From NCBI RefSeq assembly GCF_040529185.1, contig NZ_CP159510.1, positions 62,001-126,000 on the forward strand: DNA of 64,000 nucleotides, written 5' to 3'. A model generated the notes under the pieces. It worked only from the letters and a program-made list of their open reading frames with translations. It made no database searches and was not told where the DNA came from. The DNA comes from Sporolactobacillus sp. Y61 (GTDB lineage Bacteria; Bacillota; Bacilli; Bacillales; Sporolactobacillaceae). Made by a program: the position numbers and the translations under genes. This document shows, in pieces, positions 1 through 8,268 of the stretch. Positions within the stretch are counted from its first letter, which is position 1; each line of letters starts with the position of its first letter.

Positions 1-595
1 CAATCGCCGAAAGCATATTGCCGAAGTCCGGCATCAGCACAAATCTGACATCCTTCCGCGTCAGCCCGGCGCTTTCCAGCATTTTCTGATAGATGTAGTC
101 ATCCACCGCATTTTCTGTGGAAACAGCCACTTTCTTCCCTTTCAAATCCTGATAATCTTTAATCTCATCCTGCTTATCCTTGCCAATGACGAAACTGAAA
201 TAGGCATTTCCCGGAAGATTATGTCCTTTGTCGCCAATCATCTTCACATTGATGCCCTGAGCGATGGAGTTGAAGAAGGAAGCCGAAGAAATGCCGCCGG
301 CAATATCGATTTTGCCTGAAGCCAGAGCCGGAAGCATATCATCGCTGTTTGTAAAAGTGGTAAAAGAGACGTCAATGTTATAAGCATCAAAGTAGCCCAG
401 CTTCTCCGCAATATAAAATCCCGCCCCTGAGGCCGACCCGTCTTCGGCAATCACGACTTTTGCCCGCTCTTTAAGTGGTGTAAGATTCCCCGGCAGATCG
501 ACTTTTTTTGCCGGCTTATCGTCGGTCTGATCACTCCCGCATGCTACAAGAAAAATCAGTGTGAGAATGAAAAATCCCTTCAGCCATCTGGACAT
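1..595 (-). CDS. ABC transporter substrate-binding lipoprotein (NMT1/SsuA-like), C-terminus off the left edge
   Basis: About 198 codons are visible; the 3' end lies outside the window. The ATG at 595 follows a good GGAGG site. The N-terminus is a lipoprotein signal peptide (hydrophobic stretch ending in LVAC, lipid-anchored Cys at residue 19), followed by the fold of periplasmic-binding type 2 proteins, with the motif AEKLGYFDAYNIDV and a later KGKKVAVSTENAVDDY segment typical of nitrate/sulfonate/taurine/HMP-type binding proteins. It is the last visible gene of an operon read leftward: permease, ATPase (2-bp gap), binding protein. The lipoprotein would capture the substrate outside the membrane and hand it to the permease. 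Substrate cannot be read from sequence; aliphatic sulfonates, taurine or a pyrimidine precursor are all possible. Confidence 0.85.
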   Translation of the reverse strand, partial: MSRWLKGFFILTLIFLVACGSDQTDDKPAKKVDLPGNLTPLKERAKVVIAEDGSASGAGFYIAEKLGYFDAYNIDVSFTTFTNSDDMLPALASGKIDIAGGISSASFFNSIAQGINVKMIGDKGHNLPGNAYFSFVIGKDKQDEIKDYQDLKGKKVAVSTENAVDDYIYQKMLESAGLTRKDVRFVLMPDFGNMLSAI

Positions 596-597
596 CT

Positions 598-1395
598 TTA
601 CATATCCTCCTTATTTTTTGCCGTGCGGGAAGCCGTGACTTCCTGCCGCAAATGATGGTGAATCTTCACAAACAGCTTCGCCATGCCACTGTCCGCGCGC
701 ACCTTTTCAATGGTCCGCGGGCGATCGAGACGGACATCGATAGACTCTGTTATCGTCCCCGGCTGGGACGACATCAGTTCCATCCGGTCGCTCAGAAGCA
801 GTGCTTCATCGATGTTATGTGTGATAAAGACAACGGTTTTTTTCGTCTCCGCCCATATGGTGAGCAGTTCCTCCTGCAGTATGATCTTATTCTGTTCATC
901 AAGTGAGGCAAAGGGTTCATCCATCAACAAAATTTCCGGGTCATTGGCAAAAGCCCGGGCAATTGATACCCGCTGCTTCATTCCGCCGGACAATTCTTTC
1001 GGATATAGACGGGCGGACTCGCTCAGACCGGTTTTTTCCAGATATTCCTCTACACGGGAGCGGACGACCGATCCTGGGGCACCGCGGACTTTCAGCCCAA
1101 ATGCCACATTTTCCCACACCGTCATCCAGGGAATGACCCCGTTTTCCTGAAAAACCATCGACTGAAGCGGGCGGTCTCTGGAACCGGGCCGGATTGTAAA
1201 AGAGCCTGAACTCGGCTTTTCCAGGCCGGCCAGGATACGCAGTAATGTCGATTTACCACAGCCGGACGGTCCAAGCAGGCAGACAAATTCCCCCTCCCGT
1301 ACCTGGAGGGTGACATGGCGCAATGCAGCCGTACTGCCTCCCTTCTTATAAAAAACTTTTGAAACATCATCGACAGTGATTTTTACATCTGACAT
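598..1395 (-). CDS. ABC transporter ATP-binding protein (SsuB/TauB family)
   Basis: A 265-residue ATPase. The start is the ATG at 1395 behind GGAGGAGAG; an in-frame upstream extension of 20 residues has no ribosome site and looks spurious. Walker A GPSGCGKST is at residues 42-50, then a Q-loop (VFQENGVIPWMTV), the signature LSGGMKQR, Walker B (LLMDEP) and the switch His (ITHNIDEA). The Q-loop and the ENVAFGLK segment are typical of the nitrate/sulfonate/bicarbonate subfamily. It energises uptake with the permease encoded 16 bp upstream and the lipoprotein that starts 2 bp downstream. Confidence 0.93.
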   Translation of the reverse strand: MSDVKITVDDVSKVFYKKGGSTAALRHVTLQVREGEFVCLLGPSGCGKSTLLRILAGLEKPSSGSFTIRPGSRDRPLQSMVFQENGVIPWMTVWENVAFGLKVRGAPGSVVRSRVEEYLEKTGLSESARLYPKELSGGMKQRVSIARAFANDPEILLMDEPFASLDEQNKIILQEELLTIWAETKKTVVFITHNIDEALLLSDRMELMSSQPGTITESIDVRLDRPRTIEKVRADSGMAKLFVKIHHHLRQEVTASRTAKNKEDM

Positions 1396-1411
1396 GGCAT
1401 CTCTCCTCCTC

Positions 1412-2221
1412 TTACTGCCACGGGACCATTCTGCTCTGCAGGGCGCGGACGCCAAGCGAAAACAGGTAGCCGAAGAAAGAGATCAGAACGAGACCAACGT
1501 ACATTTCCTTCATGACAAATGCACTGTACGAGGTCCAGATCAGGTAACCAATACCTGACGTGGCGCCGACCATTTCGGCGGCAACGATCGTCAGAAGGGC
1601 GATCGCCTGCCCCATCTGAATCCCTTCGAACATGACAGGCAGTGCGCCGGGCAATGCAATTTTCAGCATATAGTCCTTGCCTGTTGCTCCGAAATTTCTT
1701 GCGACATCCATGTAGATGCTGTCAATGCCCATCACCCCCGCCGCTGTATTGATCACGACAGGAAAAAAGACACTTGTTGCAATAGTGATCACTTTCGATA
1801 CTTCACCAATCCCGAACAGGATGATGAAAATCGGAAGCAGGGCAATGGTCGGAATCGGCATCAGACTCATGACAATCGGCTGCACAAACAGTTTTACCGG
1901 CTTATAAAGACCCATGAACAGACCGATGATGATGCCCGGAATGACGCCGAGGAAAAAACCGCCGGCGATCCGCAGCAGACTGATTGTTAAATGGTTAAAC
2001 AGTTCGCCGGATGCCATCAGATCGATAAAGGTACCGATAATTTCAGTCGGCGGCGGAAAGAAACGGGCGTCGACAAGATTTGTTCGTGAGAGTATTTCCC
2101 AGATCATCAAGAGGAAAACGGGAGAGGCAATCGTCAGCGATTGCTTCAGCCGTCCTCTCCGCCTGCGTCTGCGCCATTCCTCACGCTCACTCTCAATCAT
2201 TTTTTTATCCTGTTCACTCAT
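1412..2221 (-). CDS. ABC transporter permease (SsuC/TauC family)
   Basis: A 269-residue permease if the ATG at 2221 (MSEQDKK) is used; an in-frame extension to 2320 exists but is low in conservation-like character. After a basic arginine-rich N-terminus there are about six membrane segments and the EAA-type loop (VARNFGATGKDYMLKIALPGA) that docks on the ATPase. First gene of the importer operon. The upstream region holds a long-range inverted repeat (2323-2332 with 2421-2430) that could be a structured leader. A GGAGAAGGAGA site lies about 15 bases before the chosen ATG, so a start a few codons upstream is possible. Confidence 0.9.
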   Translation of the reverse strand: MSEQDKKMIESEREEWRRRRRRGRLKQSLTIASPVFLLMIWEILSRTNLVDARFFPPPTEIIGTFIDLMASGELFNHLTISLLRIAGGFFLGVIPGIIIGLFMGLYKPVKLFVQPIVMSLMPIPTIALLPIFIILFGIGEVSKVITIATSVFFPVVINTAAGVMGIDSIYMDVARNFGATGKDYMLKIALPGALPVMFEGIQMGQAIALLTIVAAEMVGATSGIGYLIWTSYSAFVMKEMYVGLVLISFFGYLFSLGVRALQSRMVPWQ

Positions 2222-2322
2222 GGTTTCAATCCTGTTTGTCTCCTTCTCCAAGTGAACAACACCTCGATTTATCTGATCATTTATATATATAAAGAAAGGC
2301 TGAAAAACAGAAGTGGACAAAA

Positions 2323-2430
2323 TTCACCTTTGTTTTTCGACCGGACACGCCAAGTGGGCTGCCTGAAATGATGGAGTGCAGAATCGTGTGTACTCAACTT
2401 TTTATATTCTTCATTAGAATCAAAGGTGAA
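2323..2430 (-). promoter_or_regulatory. Candidate structured leader of the ABC operon
   Basis: Ten-base arms TTCACCTTTG (2323-2332) and CAAAGGTGAA (2421-2430) are perfectly complementary and enclose 88 nt, upstream of the ABC permease on its coding strand. A second palindrome GTGACC-8-GGTCAC lies at 2474-2493. The long P1-like stem suggests a folded leader RNA or paired operators. I could not match it to TPP or ykkC riboswitch consensus. The rest of 2222-2550 shows no gene. Confidence 0.3.
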
Positions 2431-2549
2431 AACATAGTTGCCATTGCATTTCATTAGTGAGACTCCGTTCTATGTGACCATGACAGCGGTCACTTAAACT
2501 TTTTTGCCTGTGTGATTTAGATTTGTTAAAGAATCGATGAAATGAAGGC

Positions 2550-2591
2550 AAATAAAATCAGGGACACCTGTATGGTGAAGGTATCCCTGAT
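2550..2591 (-). terminator. Rho-independent terminator after the HIT gene
   Basis: Arms 2557-2569 and 2579-2591 (13 bp, one mismatch; core ATCAGGGA/TCCCTGAT) with a 9-nt loop, followed on the minus strand by TTTTATT. Confidence 0.75.
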
Positions 2592-2734
2592 CTTTGTATT
2601 ATGCGTGGGTTTTAAGCAGTTTTCATGGTGAGAAAACGGTTATATGCGGTTCATCGCTTGCTTCAATTTACTCCCTGACCTTGCCGGCACGGGCGCTCCT
2701 TTCCTTCTTTTCACCCGGCTTTTCACCCGGGTAT

Positions 2735-3208
2735 TCATTTTTCACACACTGTCGACAGATTCCTGGCGAGCTCATTTTTCAGTTTTCCGTGTTTTTCCAT
2801 GTTGAACTGTTTGTCTGCATCAAACCAGTTGGAGGCATCATAGAGCCACACCGGCTTTTTTCTTTGCTCTTCTTTTTCCCACTCATACCGGGGAAAAATA
2901 TGAGCGTGCAAAAACGCGTCAGTATTGCCCAGGATATCGTAATTGACACGTATCGGATGACAGACATCGATGATGACGTCTCCAATCAGGCTCATATCCG
3001 TTAGAAACTGCGAGCGTTCAGAGACTGATAAATCATTCAGGCTGAACACTTCTTTTTTCGGAAGCAGGACGCAATAGCCGGGCAGAAACTGCGTATCGCC
3101 AATGACCGCGTAGCCGCTTTTCATTTGGGCCAGAACCATCGGATTCGTTCCGTTTCTTGCTGATTCAATTCTGTTTTTTCTCCAGTTCACGGCTGTCACC
3201 TCCAGCAT
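2735..3208 (-). CDS. HIT-like family protein
   Basis: 157 residues. The motif LHAHIFPRY (His101, His103) near the end is the HxHx core of HIT-family nucleotide hydrolases/transferases, but the third His of the usual triad is replaced by Phe. A preceding N-D-A-F segment and the buried strand GYAVIGDTQFLPGYCVLLP match the first half of the HIT fold. Such proteins hydrolyse nucleoside phosphates such as Ap4A or AMP conjugates; the substrate here is unknown. It follows the GNAT gene by 21 bp and is closed by the terminator at 2550-2591. The ribosome site is weak (GAAGAAAA). Confidence 0.7.
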   Translation of the reverse strand: MLEVTAVNWRKNRIESARNGTNPMVLAQMKSGYAVIGDTQFLPGYCVLLPKKEVFSLNDLSVSERSQFLTDMSLIGDVIIDVCHPIRVNYDILGNTDAFLHAHIFPRYEWEKEEQRKKPVWLYDASNWFDADKQFNMEKHGKLKNELARNLSTVCEK

Positions 3209-3229
3209 CTGTTTTCTTCAGTCATTCTG

Positions 3230-3742
3230 TTACAGTTCGATCCAGTAGCGCTGAGTGATCCGCTCTTTATGTTGCCTTTCATTTTCAAGGATACCGCCAT
3301 TATTGGTGATTGTTTTCGCAGAACCTATATTATTCTTATCACAAGTGATGAGCACACGTGTGAGTTGAAGGTTGCGTGCTTTATTCAGTGCCATGGCCAG
3401 CATCAGGGTTGCGTAGCCCTTATGCCGTTCCAAAGGGCGAATGCCATAACCCATGTGCCCGCCGAAATCGAGTAAAGCGTCATTCAATTCATGGCGCAAC
3501 TGCACCGCCCCATAAAGGCGCATGTGATCGTCCGCCAAAAAGTATAAGGTTGCCGGAACCCAGTCACGCCTGCGCACCACATCGGTTTTTCCCTCTTCCA
3601 GGCCCGCCAGGAATTGCGACCAGGTGTGACTTCCTTTGTCCGAAGCCTCTGGAACAACCCTTTCCCCGGACTCTTTCCATTCCGATAAGTAATCATTATA
3701 ATTGTCTTCAAGTTCTGGCGTCAGTTCAACTAATGTCAACAT
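3230..3742 (-). CDS. GNAT family N-acetyltransferase
   Basis: 170 residues. Motif A of the GNAT fold is visible as GYGIRPLERHKGYATLML (the R-x-K-G-Y-A acetyl-CoA pyrophosphate loop), followed by a C-terminal NNIGSAKTITNNGG segment typical of motif B. These enzymes transfer an acetyl group from acetyl-CoA to an amine; the acceptor is not predictable. It sits in a same-strand run: methyltransferase, ASCH protein, GNAT, HIT, with short gaps, so co-transcription is likely. Confidence 0.85.
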   Translation of the reverse strand: MLTLVELTPELEDNYNDYLSEWKESGERVVPEASDKGSHTWSQFLAGLEEGKTDVVRRRDWVPATLYFLADDHMRLYGAVQLRHELNDALLDFGGHMGYGIRPLERHKGYATLMLAMALNKARNLQLTRVLITCDKNNIGSAKTITNNGGILENERQHKERITQRYWIEL

Positions 3743-3793
3743 TGAATCACCCCGATACCTGTGTGGACTTCATCAGCCGGCACCGCATATTTT

Positions 3794-4258
3794 TTAATCA
3801 CCCTTCTTATATACCAATTCAAAAACTTCGCAGACACATGGCATGTTTTCGGTAAACGTCACCCCGGCTTCAGCATATTCCTGTTTGAAAAAGGCTTCAT
3901 GGACACGGCGCCAATATGCCAGTGTGCGGTCCCCTTCCCCTTCGTGCCAGGCATGCTCCCAGGTGACTAAGCGATAGGGAAGAGTTTCTACAACAACGGT
4001 TCGGGTCATTGCCACAGGGTCACCGCTGCCATCAAGAATCATGTTGAACTCGCCGACTTGCGGAAGGGGTTCGCCCTTTTCATAGAGTTCACGGGCTGAG
4101 GTTGTTGCTGTTTTTATCCCTTTAACAACAAGATCAGCCAGTTCATCAGCCATATCAGGCGTATTGCCAAACGCCCAGGCCTGATAATTGTTATGCGTGA
4201 ACCCCTGCCTCTTTTTAAAATCGTTCCAGAAAGCCTGAATTGCTTTATCGTTCGTCAT
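3794..4258 (-). CDS. ASCH domain protein
   Basis: 154 residues from the ATG at 4258, which has a GGAGGAG site; a 26-residue upstream extension is unlikely. The AFGNTPDMADELADLVVKG and KTATTSA segments and the late HAWHEGEGDRTL stretch are characteristic of the ASCH (PUA-like) fold. Family members bind RNA or hydrolyse modified nucleosides (the E. coli YqfB homologue is an N4-acetylcytidine amidohydrolase); the activity here is inferred only at family level. Confidence 0.85.
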   Translation of the reverse strand: MTNDKAIQAFWNDFKKRQGFTHNNYQAWAFGNTPDMADELADLVVKGIKTATTSARELYEKGEPLPQVGEFNMILDGSGDPVAMTRTVVVETLPYRLVTWEHAWHEGEGDRTLAYWRRVHEAFFKQEYAEAGVTFTENMPCVCEVFELVYKKGD

Positions 4259-4287
4259 GGATACGCACTCCTCCGATTGGGCGAATT

Positions 4288-4935
4288 TTACTGATTTTTG
4301 TTCCCTCTTCCTATGTAAACGAGACCATTTGAACAATGTCCATTCATTGTCCTGTAAACAACCTTTTCATATACTAAATCCTCAAAACCCTCTGTCCAGA
4401 TTTTTACACGTTCATCATCATGATGCCTCAGGACCGCACCATCCGGTAATTCGAAGACGCCATACGCCCCATATTTTTGTTCGTACCTTTTATACCGCAT
4501 GACATTTCGCTCATCGGCATTTATCAGAAAATCATTCACGTAAATGATGCCGCCAGGTTTTAAAACACGCTTGATTTCGCTGATGATTGCGTCCTGCTCT
4601 TCATCTTTATGGACGCAGGTAAGAACAGCAAGCAGCAGCACCGCGTCAAAAGTGTGATCCTCAAAAGGTAACTTGCCGCTGTTTATGGCAGAAAGCTTCA
4701 TTTCGTCAGATTCATTAAACCGGGCACGCTGAATCATTTCTTCTGAGAAATCAACCCCGTATAAATGAGTAAAATGACGGCTGCTCAACTCCGATAACGT
4801 TCGACCATAGCCGCAGCCATAGTCCAGTATTCTATCATCTTTCGATACATACCTGGAAAAAAGATCCAATCGAAAAGGAGTAGTAAACCGCTTATCACCT
4901 GCCACTTTATTCCAGTAGTCTTTCTGGCTTTGCAT
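4288..4935 (-). CDS. Class I SAM-dependent methyltransferase
   Basis: 215 residues. Motif I (ILDYGCGYGRTL) binds S-adenosylmethionine; the post-I acidic residue (LYGVDFSEEMI) and the HTFDAVLLLAVLTCV motif IV/V region complete a Rossmann-type methyltransferase of the Methyltransf_11/25 class. A GGGGGC ribosome site precedes the ATG. The acceptor substrate is unknown. It heads the minus-strand run that continues through ASCH, GNAT and HIT. Confidence 0.85.
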   Translation of the reverse strand: MQSQKDYWNKVAGDKRFTTPFRLDLFSRYVSKDDRILDYGCGYGRTLSELSSRHFTHLYGVDFSEEMIQRARFNESDEMKLSAINSGKLPFEDHTFDAVLLLAVLTCVHKDEEQDAIISEIKRVLKPGGIIYVNDFLINADERNVMRYKRYEQKYGAYGVFELPDGAVLRHHDDERVKIWTEGFEDLVYEKVVYRTMNGHCSNGLVYIGRGNKNQ

Positions 4936-5148
4936 GCATCATGCCCCCTAACCACGCATGCGGCACATTCGCCTCATATGAAATTGATTGTACAATGACA
5001 GCAGGTAAAAAGCTACAGGTGACAGGCAGATACTTTATTTCAAATCTGAACAGGCGTGCCTGATTCGTCAATTCTGATGCATGAAAAACGATTTTCACTC
5101 ATTACTGTGATACATTAATGGCGATGGGAAATACAAGGAGGTATTTGA

Positions 5149-6087
5149 ATGAGCATCGTGACGATTGGAAAAAGCCAGGTCAAAACCGTCCCACTTGGGC
5201 TGGGGACAAATAAAGTCGGAGGCCATAACCTGTTTGCCGGTTTATCGGAGAAAGACGGTCGGGAAACCGTTCGGGCCGCGCTGAAATCAGGTATTCAACT
5301 GCTGGATACAGCTTTTATGTACGGTAAAGGGCGCTCAGAGGAATTAATCGGAGAAGTCATCAGGGATTTTCCAAGAGATCAGGTGATTATTGCCGATAAA
5401 GCTGCCCATGACTTTTCAAGCGGTCAAATGGTACTAAATAATGATCCTCAGTTTCTGAGACAATCAGTGGACAAGGCTCTGAAACGACTGAAGACGGATT
5501 ATATCGATATTTTTTATATCCATTTTCCTGATGAAAAAACACCAAAAAGTGAAGCAGTCGGCGCCCTCCAGGAATTAAAAGAAGCAGGGAAAATTCGAGC
5601 CATCGGCATTTCCAATTTTTCATTAGAACAGACCAGGGAAGCTAATCAGGACGGTTATGTGGATGTGGTTGAGAATTATTACAGCCTGATCCACCGTGAT
5701 GAAGAAATAAATTTATTCCCTTATTTGCGAGACGCGGGGATTTCCTTTGTCCCGTACTTCCCGCTTGAATCCGGACTGCTTACAGGCAAGTTCAACAAAG
5801 AGACGACGTTTGACGAAAGTGACCCACGCAGTAAAAATAAGAAATTTACGGGTCAGGCGTTCCAAAAGACGATGGAGGCGGTTGATACCCTTCGCCCGAT
5901 TGCGCGCAGGCACCATGTTGACGTCCTTCAGGTTGTCCTGGCATGGTACCTGGAAAATCCTGATCTGACTGCTGTAATTCCGGGTGCCCGTAATGCCGGA
6001 CAGATACCAGGCATTGTCCAGTCTCTGGATGTTCAACTGTCAAAAGAAGAATATGATCTTATTGACCAAAACTTCTCAACCCGATAA
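5149..6087 (+). CDS. Aldo/keto reductase
   Basis: 312 residues with a strong CAAGGAGG site. The AKR catalytic tetrad is recognisable: Asp and Tyr in DTAFMYGKGRSEELIG, Lys in IADKAAHD, His in IFYIHFPDE. The C-terminal NADP-binding part reads AVIPGARNAGQI. It reduces aldehydes or ketones with NADPH in the cytoplasm; the YdbC/general-stress-type subfamily is the likely class. Monocistronic, closed by the terminator at 6101-6127. Confidence 0.92.
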   Translation: MSIVTIGKSQVKTVPLGLGTNKVGGHNLFAGLSEKDGRETVRAALKSGIQLLDTAFMYGKGRSEELIGEVIRDFPRDQVIIADKAAHDFSSGQMVLNNDPQFLRQSVDKALKRLKTDYIDIFYIHFPDEKTPKSEAVGALQELKEAGKIRAIGISNFSLEQTREANQDGYVDVVENYYSLIHRDEEINLFPYLRDAGISFVPYFPLESGLLTGKFNKETTFDESDPRSKNKKFTGQAFQKTMEAVDTLRPIARRHHVDVLQVVLAWYLENPDLTAVIPGARNAGQIPGIVQSLDVQLSKEEYDLIDQNFSTR

Positions 6088-6100
6088 ACCCTGACCAAAA

Positions 6101-6127
6101 AGAAGCGCTGTGAGGCGCTTCTTTTTT
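6101..6127 (+). terminator. Terminator of the aldo/keto reductase gene
   Basis: Perfect 8-bp arms AGAAGCGC/GCGCTTCT with a 6-nt loop followed by six T. Confidence 0.9.
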
Positions 6128-6162
6128 CCGCAGTCTGCCGTTTATCCCGCATAAACGGACAG

Positions 6163-6258
6163 GCCCGGGTGGGGATAACGGCCCGCACCAGCCCGATGAG
6201 TTCAACGAACAATCAGCGGGAGATGAAGAGCCCCCCACTGATTGAAGTTTGACTTTAT
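6163..6258 (-). repeat. Dispersed hairpin repeat, copy A (short form, inverted)
   Basis: Read on the minus strand it begins ATAAAGTCAAACTTCAATCA, has arms CAATCAGTGGGGGG and CGCTGATTG, then TTCGTTGAACTCATCGGGCT, and ends near CCCCACCCGGG. The same blocks occur at 19655-19808 and 22914-23067 on the plus strand, each with about 60 extra bases inside the hairpin. Confidence 0.75.
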
Positions 6259-6327
6259 TCAATCGAGCCAGAGCGTTTGGATAAAAGCACATGGATCAGC
6301 ATCTGATGCCTGCAGATCTCATCATGG

Positions 6328-6506
6328 TTATTTTTTAATTCCCCAGTAGCAGCGTTTTGGGATACAATTTTCTCTTCTTTCTTGAGCTTTGCCATGATTT
6401 TGCTGACTTCTTTCTTGTCAATCCCGGTTGCTTCAGCTACAGCACCCGCATTTGCAGGTCCCGCAGCTTTTTCAAAAAAAGCAAGGACTGCATCATAATT
6501 TTCCAC
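6328..6506 (-). pseudogene. Small winged-helix HTH protein, frameshifted by one base
   Basis: The GTG at 6506 (site GAGAGGA) opens a reading frame MENYDAVLAFFEKA..., a small wHTH (GIDKKEVSKIMAKLKKEEKIVS). The family normally ends SPKRCYW. Here the DNA reads TCCCAAAACGC; adding one C restores S-P-K-R-C-Y-W-G-I-K-K and a stop at 6328-6330, giving a 59-residue protein. As read, the frame runs on to 6255 with an unrelated tail. So one C of a four-C run is missing, in the genome or only in the assembly. Confidence 0.7.
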
Positions 6507-6723
6507 CTGGATCCTCTCCCTTAAACGTATTCACTCAAACTGAAAACACCTTCATTATACAAATTCACCGTTCCCCTGATATATTGCAGGTCGCAGTGAA
6601 TATGGCATTTCTGTGTCGTTTTGACTACCATGAGGGAGCATCATACCGTATGATCAGGATCAGCTGAGCTTCGATAATGAGTACCGGGAGAAACGGGGAT
6701 AGGTTTTCCCTCTCTGACAAATA

Positions 6724-7316
6724 TTAGTTACCCGACCAGAGCACGTGCTTCACAGATTGGAAAACATCATATGATTCAATTAAAATACATTTCTCATTTG
6801 AAAAGACAAACTTGACAATCCAAGGCATCAGATGCTTCATAAGTTTAAAATTCTGGAATCCATAGTCCGAATCAAAGTAATGAATCATTACACTGAGAAG
6901 CGTGCCGTGACTGCTGATGACTAACGTTTGATCCCTATAGTTACGCAGTAATATATTTAAGAAGCCGATAACACGGTCCTGGGCTTCCTGCAGGCTTTCC
7001 CGGCAGGAAGCTTATACTGAAAATCTGCCCACTGTCTTTTTGCATATGATTGAAAATCATCCACCCATTGTCCGATAGTTCGTTCACGAAAACCCGGAAC
7101 ATGATGAATGGGCATACCTTTTTTATCTGTAAAATGACGGATGGTATCCAACGCACGCTGATACGGGCTTGAAAAAACAGTATTGACGTCTTTATCCTGA
7201 AGAAAGTCGGTAACCAGTGTTCTGTCCTTCAACCCCTTGCCGGTTAATGGTCGACATCTGTCATTGTGGACACGGGCATCTGACTCAGCATGCCGGACAA
7301 AATAGATGATGGTCAT
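6724..7316 (-). pseudogene. Histidine phosphatase family protein, frameshifted by one base
   Basis: The ATG at 7316 starts MTIIYFVRHAESDARVH with the RHG-type phosphohistidine motif (RHAE). The frame is lost near 7000: the DNA has GCCGGGAAAGC where GCCGGGGAAAGC would continue P-A-G-E-S-L-Q-E-A-Q-D-R-V. In that restored frame the coding continues through the second catalytic motif ISSHGTLLSVM to a stop at 6724-6726, giving a normal length of about 197 residues. The family covers phosphoglycerate mutase-like and other phosphatases. As written, the enzyme lacks its second catalytic His. Confidence 0.8.
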
Positions 7317-7403
7317 CTGGCGACACTCCCATAAGTAATCTTTATATCAGAATGTGTTTCTTACTTTCCTCATGGTGCTGCGCTATTCCGGAGAGTCCCC
7401 AGC

Positions 7404-7999
7404 TCACCCTACAATCAGTGCTCTGCGTCCCATTGCATCGTAAATCCGAATGAACTTTCCTTTTTCCACCCGAACATTTTTTCCGCTCCGCTCAGTAGAT
7501 TCGCAGTCGTTGAAAGTGACGAAATCATCATTTGTGCCGGTGACGACAATACAGTGCAGCGGTCTCGGGGCAAAAACATTTTTCCGGCAGGAGTCTTCCA
7601 GTATCGCATGACCGGCATCTCATGGGAGATTGTGAACCAGACAAGGACCGGTTTCCCTTCGCCAACAGCCTGCTCAATAACCTTGAAATCTTTTCCATAA
7701 AGTGCCGTCCCGCCACCGCGATAATGGTCAAGGACCTGCTTTAATGGCTTCGGGTTAATCGTGACACCATCGCCATAAGGATCTCCGACAAAGCCGACTT
7801 CCGGATCGCCCCAGCTTCTCACGGAACCATCCGGGTTTTCGATCAGCGGTGTGCTGTCGCGCGGCATCTGCCGGACCACAGTCTCCTTATCCACATTTAC
7901 TCCATAATAATGAAGGGCCATCGTCAGGGCGACCGCCTCACATCCGGTCGGCAGTTCCGGTCGCTGCCGGATCAGAGGGACATCCAAAAGAGCTGTCAA
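7404..7999 (-). pseudogene. C39-like peptidase family protein, frameshifted near its C-terminus
   Basis: The start is probably the TTG at 7999, with AGGAGG eight bases upstream (an in-frame GTG at 8006-8008 overlaps that site). The sequence PLIRQRPELPTGCEAVALTMALHYYG carries the catalytic Cys of the Peptidase_C39_2 family. Near 7560 one base is missing: in the shifted frame it continues P-L-H-C-I-V-V-T-G-T-N-D-D-F-V, with the family's catalytic His, and stops at 7404-7406. The unshifted frame ends at 7415 with unrelated residues. Bacterial members are secreted or cytoplasmic cysteine peptidases of unknown substrate. Confidence 0.75.
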
Positions 8000-8268
8000 T
8001 ACGTCCACCTCCTGTTTTTCCTGCTTTATTCGCTTTTTTCAAAGGCGACTGGTAATATATTCGTATGGACAAAAGTCTGATCATTTTCCAGGCCATGCAG
8101 GCGATCTGTCTGAAGATACGTGTAGTATATCATATCAATATAGTATAATAATCTTAGTCTTTATTATAATCTTTTCCCGTTCGGGCAAAATATGGGTAAG
8201 GCTTTATTTGTGTTTATACTGATTCATAAAAATAAAACTAAAAAACTGTTTAACTGGGAGTGGACATT

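Noticed and set aside
2222..2550. TPP or guanidine (ykkC) riboswitch before the ABC importer
   Set aside because: The conserved cores (CTGAGA; ACTGGTC-type and ACGG-type segments) were not found; only an unassigned long stem is reported.
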